64,000 nucleotides of DNA from Candidatus Flexifilum breve (GTDB lineage Bacteria > Chloroflexota > Anaerolineae > Aggregatilineales > Phototrophicaceae): NCBI GenBank assembly GCA_016717205.1, contig JADKGC010000008.1:124001-188000 (forward strand). Reading direction: 5' to 3'. Positions 8,438 through 17,219 of this stretch are shown one piece after another. A program made the position numbers and the translations under genes. The first letter of the stretch is position 1, and every line of letters begins with the position of its first letter. Under the pieces are notes generated by a model, which was not told the DNA's origin, did not search any database, and saw nothing but the letters and a program-made list of their open reading frames with translations.

Positions 8438-8477
8438 TTTTGCAGATTTTTGGAGTTTAACGGAGATACAGGTATCT

Positions 8478-9221
8478 ATGACTGCGGTTCGATCTCTGCC
8501 AGTAGAGACGCCGATGGCCAATCGTACGCGCTTGCTGTGGTCGCTCACCATCGTCACCGTGATCGCGGTGGTCGTCGGGGCGTATTTCGCGCTGGCCTAC
8601 GCGGGCGCGGATATTGAGCAAGGCAATGTGCAGCGGATTTTCTACTTCCATGTGTCGGCGTTCGCCGGCGCGTTCATCGCGCTCGGGGTAACCGTGTTCG
8701 CGGGCATCGCCTATCTGCGCACGCGCAGCCTCAAGTGGGATGTGCTGGCGCTGGCGGGCGTGGAAGTCGGGCTGGCGCTCGGTGTGGTCAACCTCGTCAC
8801 GGGGTCGATCTGGGCGCGCCCCATCTGGAATACATGGTGGACATGGGACCCGCGCCTAACCAGCGCCGCGATCATGGTGCTGACGTATGCCGCCTACCTG
8901 ATGCTGCGCAGCGGCATCGAAAACGCGGACACGCGCCGCCGCTTTGCGTCGGTGTATGGCATCCTCGCCTTCTCCACTGTCGTCATCACGCTGATCATCA
9001 TCCGCATTCGCCCGGACACGATTCACCCCGCCGTGATCGGCGCCAGCCCGCAGAACGCGCAAGGCGGTTTTGGCCTCACGCCGAGCATGCTCACGGCGAT
9101 GAGCGTCAACATGGTGATCTGGAGTGTGTTCGTGCCGCTCACGCTGATGTGGTGGCGCATTCGTATTGAAAACTTCGCGCAGCGGGTGCAGGAACTGCGT
9201 CTGCGCGCGCTGGAGGACTAG
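8478..9221 (+). CDS. ccmC: Heme exporter subunit CcmC (heme handling protein)
   Basis: CcmC presents heme to CcmE. The 247-residue protein has six membrane helices and the WWD motif ARPIWNTWWTWDPRLTSA between helices 3 and 4, with the conserved histidines in IFYFHVSAF and in DTIHPAV. ATG 8478 is preferred because a GGAG-type site precedes it; ATG 8514 in the same frame is also possible. The stop is followed after 3 bases by the ccmD-like gene. Confidence 0.93.
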   Translation: MTAVRSLPVETPMANRTRLLWSLTIVTVIAVVVGAYFALAYAGADIEQGNVQRIFYFHVSAFAGAFIALGVTVFAGIAYLRTRSLKWDVLALAGVEVGLALGVVNLVTGSIWARPIWNTWWTWDPRLTSAAIMVLTYAAYLMLRSGIENADTRRRFASVYGILAFSTVVITLIIIRIRPDTIHPAVIGASPQNAQGGFGLTPSMLTAMSVNMVIWSVFVPLTLMWWRIRIENFAQRVQELRLRALED

Positions 9222-9224
9222 CCG

Positions 9225-9368
9225 ATGCCCGAAACGACCGCTTACCTGTACCTCGGCCTCGTGGCCATTGCTGTGATCATGCTGGTACTGATCGGCTCGA
9301 TGGCGCTGCGCTATCGCGGCTTGCAGCAGGACCTCAAAACACTGGAACAGCTTGACAGCGACAAGTAA
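9225..9368 (+). CDS. ccmD: CcmD-like small membrane protein
   Basis: A 47-residue reading frame starts MPETTAYLYLGLVAIAVIML, has one membrane helix and ends in a charged tail LQQDLKTLEQLDSDK. Size, single helix and position directly after ccmC (3 bases) match CcmD, which stabilises the CcmABC-CcmE complex. Sequence conservation in CcmD is low, so the call rests mainly on context. Confidence 0.7.
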   Translation: MPETTAYLYLGLVAIAVIMLVLIGSMALRYRGLQQDLKTLEQLDSDK

Positions 9369-9403
9369 CTCTCTGGCAGGACGCTGATCTCGTCCCGTCA
9401 GGT

Positions 9404-9781
9404 TCAGTGCGCAAGATCCGGGAATTCGCGGACGGCGCGGGCTTTGTCGAGGCACACGATGTCAACATCCGCCTCGATGATCACATCGCCCGCCCGTTCG
9501 ATGCGCTGCTTGAACACGCCGCGATACGCCGACGCGCTGGCGAAGGTCGTCACCACGTCAATGGTGTCGCCAAGCTCGGCGGCCTTCTTGAACTTGATGT
9601 TCATGGCGTACACGACGAAGTAGTAGCCATCGTCGTTCCAGCGGCGAATGTCACGCCCGGAGGTCTGCCCGACGTATTCGGTGCGCCCACGCTCTAAGTA
9701 TTTCAGGTAATTGGCGTAGTAGACCACGCCGAGACTGTCGGTGTCCTCGTAGTAGACTTTGTAGCTGACGCGATGTTCCAT
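9404..9781 (-). CDS. Acyl-CoA thioesterase, YbgC/FadM (4-hydroxybenzoyl-CoA thioesterase) family
   Basis: A 125-residue hotdog-fold protein. The motif YYEDTDSLGVVYYANYLKYLERGR carries the catalytic Asp and the hotdog helix of the YbgC class; FKKAAELGDTIDVVTT and FKQRIERAGD continue the fold. It would hydrolyse short- or medium-chain acyl-CoA thioesters in the cytoplasm. It faces the ccm operon tail to tail, with 35 bases between stops, and is not part of that unit. The start at MEHRVSY gives the normal length. Confidence 0.85.
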   Translation of the reverse strand: MEHRVSYKVYYEDTDSLGVVYYANYLKYLERGRTEYVGQTSGRDIRRWNDDGYYFVVYAMNIKFKKAAELGDTIDVVTTFASASAYRGVFKQRIERAGDVIIEADVDIVCLDKARAVREFPDLAH

Positions 9782-10151
9782 GATGCGATCCTCTGGCGCT
9801 GCCCGGTCACAATGCGCGGAGTATAACTCGGCTTCGCCCCTTCTCGCTGCGCTCGTGTCCCATCTCCCATAAGGAAAATCAGTTCGTAGGGAGGGGATAG
9901 AGAGGCTGTCTAAAAAGTGCACACTTATCTGGATGAGTGAGATTTTTGTAGGGACAAGGCCTGCCTTGTCCTCTGTATCCTTCTCTAGAACTAGGGACGA
10001 GGCAGGCATCGTCCCTACCGGTGAGGGGCTAAGTGGACACCCTCTGTAGGGCGTCCCTACAAACACCGTCTTCTTTTCCTTGATGGCCTCAGGGCGGCTT
10101 TGAGCCTCTGGCGTGAGGTCATTCCCGGCAAATCGCGCTATACTTCAGGGT
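9782..10151. repeat. Intergenic stretch with several GTAGGGACGAGG-type palindromes
   Basis: No gene is seen. It holds GTAGGGACAAGGCCTGCCTTGTCC (9949-9972), TAGGGACGAGGCAGGCATCGTCCCTAC (9992-10018) and a third short element with GTAGGGCGTCCCTAC (10047-10061). The thioesterase leader must lie at its left end and the leader of the next lipoprotein at its right end, but no strong promoter could be picked. Confidence 0.7.
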
Positions 10152-11462
10152 ATGATGCGACGACTACTCACGCTCACACTTCTGCTATTGGCGGCCTGCG
10201 GACCGACTCCCGGCGTGAACACCACGCCGACCGCCTTCCCCTTCCCGACTATGACGCCCGGTCGCGTGCTGCAGGTGCCTATGCCGACGCTGGCAGGCGG
10301 CATCCCGCTGGATGGATCGGGTCTGGCGAACCCGGCGACCGCGGTCGCCATTGCCAACCGACCGACCGCCACGCCGAATCTACGGGCGTGCCCCGCGCCG
10401 AACGCGGAGGCGGTGCTCGACCCGGCGCTGCCCGCCACCGCCGCGCGCATCGATGATGTGATCGCGCTCTACCTCAACAATGGCGGCAACGCGGACAACC
10501 TCACAGTCTACCTGCGCGAAAACTGGAACGTGCTCGGTGAGACAGGTTTCGCGCGCGGCAACCTCGACCTGACGGGCGAAGGCACGCCGGAGATCGTGGT
10601 CAGCTACCGCGCGCCGGATGTCGGCGGGAGTCTGCTGGTGTTCGGCTGCATCGACGGGCGCTACCTGACGCGCTACGAAGTGACGACCGGCGGCGACGCG
10701 CCGCAGCTTCTCACCATTGGCGACCTGAACTACAACGGCCAGCAAGAACTGGTCTTCAGCGGGGCAGCGTGCACGGACGAAACGTGCACTTATACCACGC
10801 AGATCCTCTCGTGGAACGCCGACCGCGGGCGCTTCGTCAATCTGGTGAGCGGCGCGCTCACGAGTGACAACCTGCCGACCGTCGAAGATATCGACGCCGA
10901 CCAGATCAACGAGCTGATTGTGCGCATGGATAACAACGGCGACAGCACCACGGGGCCACTGCGCACGGGCTTCACCGTGTACGACTGGGATGGCGCGAGC
11001 TATGTCCGCTCGTTCACGCAGTTGAACCCGCCGCAATTTCGCATTCAGGTGATCCAGCAGGCCGACGAGCAGTTTCGCGAAGGCAACACCAGCGACGCGA
11101 TCGCGCTGTACAACCTCGCCGTGGACAGCCCCGGCCTCGAAAACTGGTATCCCGATGACGGCGCGGTACTGATCAGCTATGCGCGGTTCCGGCTGCTGGT
11201 GGCGTATGCCTTCACGGAGGATGCCCGGCTGCCCACCCTCTACCAATCGATCCTCACCGCCGCGCCCGATCCGGTGACCGCGTCGGTGTATGATGCCATG
11301 AGTCAGGCATTCTGGAACGCCTATCAGGTCACGAACAACATGAATGCCGCGTGCCTCGAAGCACAGGCGATTGTCGCGGCGCGCCCCGAAGCGCTCACGC
11401 TGCTCAATCGCTATGGCAGCCGCAGCCCGACCTATGCGGCGGGCGATGTGTGCCCGTTTTAG
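10152..11462 (+). CDS. Secreted lipoprotein with FG-GAP-like region, unknown function
   Basis: The 436-residue product begins MMRRLLTLTLLLLAACGP, a lipoprotein signal with lipobox LAAC, and a Thr/Pro-rich stretch. Residues about 130-280 contain repeating segments such as GNLDLTGEGTPEIVVSY, IGDLNYNGQQELVFSG and VEDIDADQINELIVRMDNNGD, which look like FG-GAP/VCBS beta-propeller blades with Asp-rich calcium loops. The last 130 residues are helical and TPR-like (QADEQFREGNTSDAIALYNLA). It likely sits outside the cell as a binding or scaffold protein. ATG 10152 directly precedes the signal peptide. Confidence 0.7.
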   Translation: MMRRLLTLTLLLLAACGPTPGVNTTPTAFPFPTMTPGRVLQVPMPTLAGGIPLDGSGLANPATAVAIANRPTATPNLRACPAPNAEAVLDPALPATAARIDDVIALYLNNGGNADNLTVYLRENWNVLGETGFARGNLDLTGEGTPEIVVSYRAPDVGGSLLVFGCIDGRYLTRYEVTTGGDAPQLLTIGDLNYNGQQELVFSGAACTDETCTYTTQILSWNADRGRFVNLVSGALTSDNLPTVEDIDADQINELIVRMDNNGDSTTGPLRTGFTVYDWDGASYVRSFTQLNPPQFRIQVIQQADEQFREGNTSDAIALYNLAVDSPGLENWYPDDGAVLISYARFRLLVAYAFTEDARLPTLYQSILTAAPDPVTASVYDAMSQAFWNAYQVTNNMNAACLEAQAIVAARPEALTLLNRYGSRSPTYAAGDVCPF

Positions 11463-11803
11463 AAACCTCACCTCTCTCCTCATTTAGGTATCCACGAAAG
11501 AATGTAGGGGCGCACCGACGTGTGCGCCCGGATGCGGGCAGACACGTCGGTCTGCCCCTACAGATAGTTTTCGCAATCAAGCGCTAAACAGCACGAGGCG
11601 CGGACATCTGCGAGAAGCAGACGCAATCAATTGCCTCCCGACGAAGGCTCGCTCGAATCCGAGCCGTCGATTAGCTTTTCATTTAACCGTTCGCAAATTC
11701 CTTGACTTTAGGTTAATGTCAGGAGCCAATCTATTTTGCAATAGCTTCAAGGCAAGCCACGCGTGATGACCTGCCGCTATTTGCCGTCCATTTGAGGTTT
11801 TCT
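11463..11803. other. Intergenic stretch: GTAGGGGCGCACC palindromes and a hairpin, no gene
   Basis: A paired element runs from 11504 to 11564: TAGGGGCGCACCGACGTGTGCGCC followed by GGGCAGACACGTCGGTCTGCCCCTAC. Further on, CGAC..GGCTCG and CGAGCC.GTCG form a stable hairpin (11639-11669) followed by TTAGCTTTTC, terminator-like for the plus strand. The rest is AT-richer and precedes the peptidase gene; TTGACT at 11702 may be a -35 box but no matching -10 was found. Confidence 0.6.
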
Positions 11804-12955
11804 ATGTCTGAACTACTGTCCTATTTCCAGAGCCAGCGCCAGTCGATGGTCGATCTGCTGACGGCGCTGTGCCACTTCGAAACGCCCACGCTCGGCAAAG
11901 AACACGTCGACAAAATGGGCGAATACATGGAAGCACAGTTCCGCCAGCTGGGCGCGTCCTCAGTCACGCGCATTCCGCAGGTCAATGTGGGCGATCTGCT
12001 GGTCGCGAAGTGGAACGAGAACGCCCCCGGAAAGCCGATCATGTTCCTCATCCACATCGACACGGTGTGGCCGCTCGGCACGCTGGCGGAACGCCCCGTG
12101 CGCATCGATGACGATGGGCGGCTGTTTGGTCCCGGCGCAATCGATATGAAGGGCGGCATCACCGTCACCCTATCAGCGATTCGCGGCCTGGTAGAACGCG
12201 GCGAAATGCCCAATCGTCCGATCTGGGTGATGATGACGACCGACGAAGAAGTCGGCAGCATCTACTCGCATGATCCGATTGAGGAATATGCCAAGCAGTG
12301 CGGTCTCGTGCTGGTGATGGAACCCGCGACGATTGACGAAGCGCTCAAGACGATGCGCAAGGGTATCGCGACCTACCGCCTCGACATCGAAGGGCTGCCC
12401 TCGCACGCCGGAAACGCGCCGGAAAAGGGCATCAACTCGATCATCGAATTCGCGCAGCAGGCGATGAAACTCCGCGACTGGAACGACTACAAGCGCGGCA
12501 TCACTATCTCCGTGACGATGGTTGAAGGTGGCAGTGCGACGAACGTCATCCCCGCCAAGACGGTCGGCCATGTGGATACGCGCGCGATGACCGTCGCGGA
12601 CTGGCAGGAGACGTATGATCGCATGATGGCGCTCGAACCGATGGTTCCCGGCGCGAAACTCAAAGTCTCGATGATCAACGGGCACAAGCCGATGGAACGC
12701 AACGAGACGATGGTGCGCTCGTTCGCGCAGTGCAAGGCGATTGGCGAAGCCTATGGGTTGACCGTGCGCGAGGATATGAGCGGCGGCGGCTCGGATGGCA
12801 ACACGGTCGCGGCGCTCGGCATCCCCGTGCTCGATGGTCTCGGCCCGCAGGGTGACGGTCTACACGCACTGCACGAGCATGTGGTGCTCAACAGCCTGCC
12901 GCGCCGCTCGACGCTGCTGGCAGCGATGCTCAAGGATTGGGATTTCAACAAGTAA
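11804..12955 (+). CDS. M20 family metallopeptidase (glutamate carboxypeptidase-like)
   Basis: A 383-residue cytoplasmic-type zinc hydrolase. Metal and catalytic residues are visible: HID in MFLIHIDTVWPL, the bridging Asp in GPGAIDMKGGI, the Glu pair in MTTDEEVGS and the late His in DGLHALHEHV. The dimerisation domain sits between about residues 190 and 300 (GLPSHAGNAPEKG is the usual hinge His). Family members of this type (CPG2/ArgE/DapE group) cleave N-terminal acyl or amino acid groups; the exact substrate cannot be read here. ATG 11804 has GAGG 8 bases upstream; an earlier TTG lacks a site. Confidence 0.88.
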   Translation: MSELLSYFQSQRQSMVDLLTALCHFETPTLGKEHVDKMGEYMEAQFRQLGASSVTRIPQVNVGDLLVAKWNENAPGKPIMFLIHIDTVWPLGTLAERPVRIDDDGRLFGPGAIDMKGGITVTLSAIRGLVERGEMPNRPIWVMMTTDEEVGSIYSHDPIEEYAKQCGLVLVMEPATIDEALKTMRKGIATYRLDIEGLPSHAGNAPEKGINSIIEFAQQAMKLRDWNDYKRGITISVTMVEGGSATNVIPAKTVGHVDTRAMTVADWQETYDRMMALEPMVPGAKLKVSMINGHKPMERNETMVRSFAQCKAIGEAYGLTVREDMSGGGSDGNTVAALGIPVLDGLGPQGDGLHALHEHVVLNSLPRRSTLLAAMLKDWDFNK

Positions 12956-12971
12956 AAGGGTTTTCCCCACA

Positions 12972-13072
12972 ATTTTGTAGGGGCAGACGTGTCTGCCCCT
13001 GAGGGCGCACACACAGGTGCGCCCCTACAAGCAAGGCAACTGTAGGGACAAGGCATGCCTCGTCCCTACGGC
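12972..13072. repeat. Palindromic repeats after the M20 peptidase gene
   Basis: GTAGGGGCAGACGTGTCTGCCCC is followed by GGGCGCACACACAGGTGCGCCCCTAC (to 13029), then by TAGGGACAAGGCATGCCTCGTCCCTAC (13042-13069). The convergent glycosyltransferase gene ends 50 bases later, so these hairpins may double as a bidirectional stop. Confidence 0.75.
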
Positions 13073-13121
13073 GAAACTCCGCACCCTCTAGATCGCTTCC
13101 GACTACACGACACACGGCTGA

Positions 13122-15125
13122 CTACGGCGCGGTCGCGACTTCCCCATCAAACCACGACTCTTCACCCTGGGCGCGCAAATCAATGACCTGCCGGTCGGGA
13201 AAGCGGGCGATGATGTCATCGCGCAGGGTGCTGCTGTCCTGAAAGTTCCACGCGGCGACAATCGGACTATCGAGGTACGGACTGGTCACCGCCATCAATG
13301 CGCCGAACGCGCGCCAACGCACATCCGTCCCGTTGACGATCACGAGCACATCGCGCCCCGGTTCACGCCGCGCCTCGATTTCGGCGATGCGTTCGCGATT
13401 CACATGGTTGAAGCCCCGCAGCACACCGATCCGCGGCAGGCTGTAGGTGAGGAAGCTGTAGACGAGCAGCGCGGCAAATACAGCGTAGAGCAGCGGACTG
13501 AGGACTGAGGACTGAGGACTGGGTTGAAAATCTGCCTGCTGTGCTGTTTCACTGCGTCCAACACTGTTTTTCTCGGCCCTCAGTCCTTTAACCTCAGTCC
13601 TCCAGCGCACCAGCCAAGCAATTGGCAGCGCGCTAAGCAGGCAGACCGCAGTGAGTGCTTCGTAGTAGTAGCGCGTGCTGTAGCGCTGCGACCCGATCCA
13701 GTAGGTCATCTGCGAGCCGAGCAGCGAGAGCGTCACGGCAGCGAGAATCCACGTCCAGACCTCGGTGCGGCGGCGCAGGACGAGGAACGGCGCGAGCAGC
13801 CACGCAAAGGCCACCGCCAGCCACAACCACGCAAAGACCGGGTTAGTCATCTGGGCGCCGCCCTGCCAGTCGAAGGCGAAGCGCATCCACCCGTAAAGCA
13901 GCAGGAACCAGAGGATCACCCACGGCGATTTGCGCCGAAAACCGACGAACAGGCCGAAGGGCAGCAGCACCCAACTGAGCCCCGTCCGCAGCCAGTAATC
14001 GGCCTCCGTGGTCAACTGCGTGGCGATGTCGGGCAACACGTCGCCGTTCGCATCGGTGATCGTGCCGAGCTGCCAACCGAACAGATCGGCGGCGGTCAGC
14101 GACAGGTCGAAGCGCCCGTGGTTAAAGGCTTTGGTCAACGTGTGCCCGCTGCGGCCGTACACCTGCCCCTCGCCAAACCCGATCCGGTCGTAATCCCACA
14201 CGAGGCGGTAGAGATCGAACAGCGGATCGCCTACGGCGGCGCGGTTGTAGATCGGCACGGCGGCGCTGAGGACGATGGCGACGATACTCAGCACGATGAG
14301 TGGGCGCAAGATCGAAAAGAAGGACTGAGGACTGAGGGCCGAGGACTGAGTTTCGTGAGAGGAAAGGCTCGCCTCAACGGCAGCGGCTGTGCCAATGGCG
14401 GATTGAGGACTCAATTCTTTCTCAGTCCCCAGTCCTTTCACCTCAGTCCTCAAGCTGGCAGCGAACGCCCGCACGAGGCGGATCACGCTCCATACAATGA
14501 CCGGGAGCGCAATGGCGACCGCGGTCAGTGGGCGCGTCGCGACCAGCGCGCCGAGCGCCAAGCCCGCCAGTAAGCCCCAGCGCGTGGCGCGGCGACCACG
14601 TTCCACCCGCCAGTAGGCGTACAAAAACAGCGTCGTCCAGAACAACGCCGACGTATGCGACATGAGCGTGGCATTGAGCAGCAGCGCCATCGGCGAGAAC
14701 GCGAAGAGCGCCGCGGCGATCACACCCGTTTGCGGGTTGAAGATTTCACGCCCGAGGCGGTAAGTCACGGCGACGGTCAGCGCGGCGAAAAAGGCGTTGA
14801 TCACCCAGTACTCGCCTAACAGGATGCCGACCGCGAGCTGCGCCGACCAGCCCGGCGTGTATTTGCTGAAGCGATTGCCCTGCCGATCCACGATGAACGG
14901 CTGCCAGAAGACGCGGCTCGTCTCCGGCGACTCGATGACGATGTCGCCGCGCGCGAAGACCCGCGCCTGATACAAGTAGGCCACTTCGTCTTCGAGATGC
15001 GGCAGGCGTTCAAACACGGTCTGGCTGAGGTAGGCGCTCATGCCGAACGCGAACAAGGCCAATACCAACACAATAAACCGATGATCGGTGAACGGATTAG
15101 GGTTATTTCGTTTCAGGTTGCGCAT
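13122..15125 (-). CDS. GT39-type membrane glycosyltransferase with two repeat insertions
   Basis: A 667-residue integral membrane protein with about 11-13 hydrophobic segments. Near the N-terminus HLEDEVAYLYQARVFARG contains the acidic pair of the first periplasmic loop used by PMT/ArnT-like (GT39/GT83) enzymes, which transfer sugars from polyprenyl phosphates outside the membrane. Two loops contain foreign-looking segments rich in SPQS and TEVKGL motifs (about residues 225-270 and 509-543). They are encoded by a palindromic CTCAGTCC repeat that entered the gene twice without breaking the frame. The start at 15125 leaves a short positively charged N-terminus. It diverges from rplI. Confidence 0.8.
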   Translation of the reverse strand: MRNLKRNNPNPFTDHRFIVLVLALFAFGMSAYLSQTVFERLPHLEDEVAYLYQARVFARGDIVIESPETSRVFWQPFIVDRQGNRFSKYTPGWSAQLAVGILLGEYWVINAFFAALTVAVTYRLGREIFNPQTGVIAAALFAFSPMALLLNATLMSHTSALFWTTLFLYAYWRVERGRRATRWGLLAGLALGALVATRPLTAVAIALPVIVWSVIRLVRAFAASLRTEVKGLGTEKELSPQSAIGTAAAVEASLSSHETQSSALSPQSFFSILRPLIVLSIVAIVLSAAVPIYNRAAVGDPLFDLYRLVWDYDRIGFGEGQVYGRSGHTLTKAFNHGRFDLSLTAADLFGWQLGTITDANGDVLPDIATQLTTEADYWLRTGLSWVLLPFGLFVGFRRKSPWVILWFLLLYGWMRFAFDWQGGAQMTNPVFAWLWLAVAFAWLLAPFLVLRRRTEVWTWILAAVTLSLLGSQMTYWIGSQRYSTRYYYEALTAVCLLSALPIAWLVRWRTEVKGLRAEKNSVGRSETAQQADFQPSPQSSVLSPLLYAVFAALLVYSFLTYSLPRIGVLRGFNHVNRERIAEIEARREPGRDVLVIVNGTDVRWRAFGALMAVTSPYLDSPIVAAWNFQDSSTLRDDIIARFPDRQVIDLRAQGEESWFDGEVATAP
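13496..13602. repeat. CTCAGTCC palindromic element, copy 1, inside the GT39 gene
   Basis: GGACTGAGGACTGAGGACTG on the left and CCCTCAGTCCTTTAACCTCAGTCC on the right are inverted arms around a unique core of about 50 bases. The reading frame of the surrounding gene is kept. Confidence 0.85.
14321..14452. repeat. CTCAGTCC palindromic element, copy 2, inside the GT39 gene
   Basis: The same arms as in copy 1 (AGGACTGAGGACTGAGG and CAGTCCTTTCACCTCAGTCC) enclose a different core. The right arm is almost identical to that of copy 1 (CAGTCCTTTAACCTCAGTCC), showing one element family. The frame is again kept. Confidence 0.85.
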
Positions 15126-15165
15126 AAGCTGAAGATTATAGCACTGCGCCGTAAAGTATTCCCAC

Positions 15166-15194
15166 TTGGCACAAATCGTTCTGCTGTTTATAAT
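15166..15194 (+). promoter_or_regulatory. Promoter of rplI
   Basis: TTGGCA (15166-15171) and TATAAT (15189-15194) are separated by exactly 17 bases. The rplI start is 74 bases after the -10 box. A short CGCCCGTTTCGGGCG hairpin (15226-15240) lies in the leader. Confidence 0.75.
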
Positions 15195-15267
15195 GTTTCA
15201 ACTTTTGACCGAAACAAATTTACAGTTGCGCCCGTTTCGGGCGTGCTGTTTTGATAGGGGTTGGACG

Positions 15268-15828
15268 ATGAAAGTTATTCTCCTCGCAGATGTTTACAAA
15301 CATGGTGTAGCCGGGGAAGTGATCGAAGTGGCGGACGGTTTCGCCCGCAACTGGCTGCTGCCCAAGCAGTTGGCCAAGAAAGCCACCAGCCACGCCCTCA
15401 AGGAAGCCGCGCAGCTGCGTGAGCAGGCCGAAGCCCGCCGCGCGCAGTTGGACCAGCGCCTGAACGAGCTGGCGCGCATGATCGACGGCGTCGAGCTCGT
15501 GTTTGGCCGCCGCGCCTCCCCGACTGGCAAGCTGTTCGGTTCGGTGACCACCTCGGAAGTCGCCGAAGCCCTGCACGAAAAGACCGGCATCGACATCAAT
15601 CGCCGCCGCATCAGCCAGTCGCTGCCGCGTGAAATCGGCACGCACGACGTACCCGTCCGGCTGGGCAGCGAAACGGCGCCTGTGCTGAAGATCACCATCG
15701 TGCGCGAAGAAGAATACGCCTCGTTCATCGCCGCGCAGAAGGCGGCGGCGGAAGCGGCAGCCGCGGCTCCGGAAGCTGCGCCCGTGGAAGCAACCGAAGG
15801 CGAACCGGCTGAACAAGCAGCCGAGTAA
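15268..15828 (+). CDS. rplI: 50S ribosomal protein bL9
   Basis: bL9 binds 23S rRNA near the L1 stalk. The N-terminal domain begins MKVILLADVYKHGVAGEVIE and contains the family signature up to VADGFARNWLLPKQLA; a long connecting helix and the C-terminal domain (FGSVTTSEVAEAL) follow. The 186-residue protein is longer than the usual 150 because of an Ala/Glu-rich tail of about 35 residues. ATG 15268 with an AGGGG site fits. It is transcribed alone from its own promoter and ends at a strong terminator, without the rpsF-ssb-rpsR neighbours found in many bacteria. Confidence 0.96.
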   Translation: MKVILLADVYKHGVAGEVIEVADGFARNWLLPKQLAKKATSHALKEAAQLREQAEARRAQLDQRLNELARMIDGVELVFGRRASPTGKLFGSVTTSEVAEALHEKTGIDINRRRISQSLPREIGTHDVPVRLGSETAPVLKITIVREEEYASFIAAQKAAAEAAAAAPEAAPVEATEGEPAEQAAE

Positions 15829-15854
15829 GCTCCACCCCCCGCACCTGTTACGAC

Positions 15855-15886
15855 TAGGGGTTTGGTTTGCCAAACCCCTATGTTTT
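15855..15886 (+). terminator. Rho-independent terminator of rplI
   Basis: TAGGGGTTTGG (15855-15865) and CCAAACCCCTA (15870-15880) form an 11-bp stem with a TTTG loop, followed by TGTTTTT. Confidence 0.85.
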
Positions 15887-15904
15887 TCACTGGGGTGATC
15901 GCGC

Positions 15905-17212
15905 ATGGATATACAGGCGTTTGGACAATATCTGCGCCAAACCCGCGAGGCCAAAGAGATCACGCTGGACGCAGCGGAAAACGCCCTCCGCATCCGGCGG
16001 CGCATTCTCGAATCCTTTGAACTCGGCGATTTCAACATCCCGGACTCTTCCCCCATTCAAATTCGTGGTTTCATCCGCAACTATGCGCGCTTCCTCGGGT
16101 TAGACGAGGATGGCACGGTTGAGATGTATGAGGTCGCGCTGGATGAGACGCTCCGCCCGGCTCGTTTGAGCGGACGGCGGCTGGATCGCGCTAAGGCCAA
16201 GACCGGCAAGCGCGACACGCAGCCAGTGCCAGCGATGAGTCCGGCGCCAAATGGCCGCTCAACGAATGGCGCGGGACGGCGTACGGCGACCAACGAAATG
16301 CCGCCGTCAAGCTCGCTCATCAACACGTCCCCGCGCCGCGGCACCAATTGGCTGACCGTGCTCGTCGTGCTAATGGTGGGCGTGGCCGCCGTGTCGGTGA
16401 TCGCCTTCGTCATTTTGCAGGCGACCGGGGCGCTGGAAGACACACCGTTTGTCCCCGACCAGAACAGCCCGCCCGTGATCGGCTTCTCGTCGCCCGAATT
16501 CACCCCTTCCCCAACGATTCAAGTGGTGCTGCTGCCCACGTCCGTGGCTGACGTGCCCTTCACCGGGGATGGCGTGCTCGTGCAAATTCAATTCGAGCAG
16601 CGGGCATGGATTCGCCTGAATGTCGACGGCATCGAGCAGTATGTCGGTTTGGTGCGCCCCGGCACGGTGATGGAGTATTCCAGCACTGACCGCATCACGC
16701 TGACAGCGAGCAACGCCGAAGCACTCAATGTGACGTGGAATGGGCAGACTCAGCCACTCTTGGGACAGCGTGGGCAAATGGTCGACGTGGTGTTCACGCG
16801 GGAAGGCGTGCAGGTCAGCTCCGGCCCCGGCTTTGAGCCGACGCCGATCCAGAGCAATACGCCGCTGCCGACGCCGACCGACCCGGCGGGCGCCATCATC
16901 GCGCAGTTGACGCCAACCGGGACGCCCGGCCCATCGCCGACCGCCAGCGATACGCCTGTGCCGACCGATACGCCCAGCGTTACGCCCACACCGTCGAATA
17001 CGCCGACGCCGAGCGACACACCCACGATCACGCCGATCCCGAGCACGACGCCGCTGCCATCGAATACACCCACCAATACCCTGACGCCGAGCGCGACCTA
17101 CACGCCGACCGTCACCAATACTCCAACCAATACGACCGTTCCGACGGCGACGGCCATTTTGCCGCCGCGCCAAACGCCCGTTGATGTTACGCCTACGAAG
17201 GCAGGAAGTTAA
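15905..17212 (+). CDS. RodZ-like helix-turn-helix membrane protein with Thr-Pro-rich tail
   Basis: RodZ links MreB filaments to the cell wall machinery in rods. The N-terminal HTH domain (FGQYLRQTREAKEITLDAAE.. to IRNYARFLGL, residues about 5-70) is the HTH_25 type of RodZ. A membrane helix follows (WLTVLVVLMVGVAAVSVIAF, about 142-162). The extracytoplasmic DUF4115-like domain (VLVQIQFEQRAWIRLNVDGI to TREGVQV) follows. The last 120 residues are low-complexity repeats such as TPTPSNTPTPSDTP, probably a surface spacer. Four-base gap features at its end place rimO directly behind it. Confidence 0.8.
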   Translation: MDIQAFGQYLRQTREAKEITLDAAENALRIRRRILESFELGDFNIPDSSPIQIRGFIRNYARFLGLDEDGTVEMYEVALDETLRPARLSGRRLDRAKAKTGKRDTQPVPAMSPAPNGRSTNGAGRRTATNEMPPSSSLINTSPRRGTNWLTVLVVLMVGVAAVSVIAFVILQATGALEDTPFVPDQNSPPVIGFSSPEFTPSPTIQVVLLPTSVADVPFTGDGVLVQIQFEQRAWIRLNVDGIEQYVGLVRPGTVMEYSSTDRITLTASNAEALNVTWNGQTQPLLGQRGQMVDVVFTREGVQVSSGPGFEPTPIQSNTPLPTPTDPAGAIIAQLTPTGTPGPSPTASDTPVPTDTPSVTPTPSNTPTPSDTPTITPIPSTTPLPSNTPTNTLTPSATYTPTVTNTPTNTTVPTATAILPPRQTPVDVTPTKAGS

Positions 17213-17219
17213 GCCAGCC

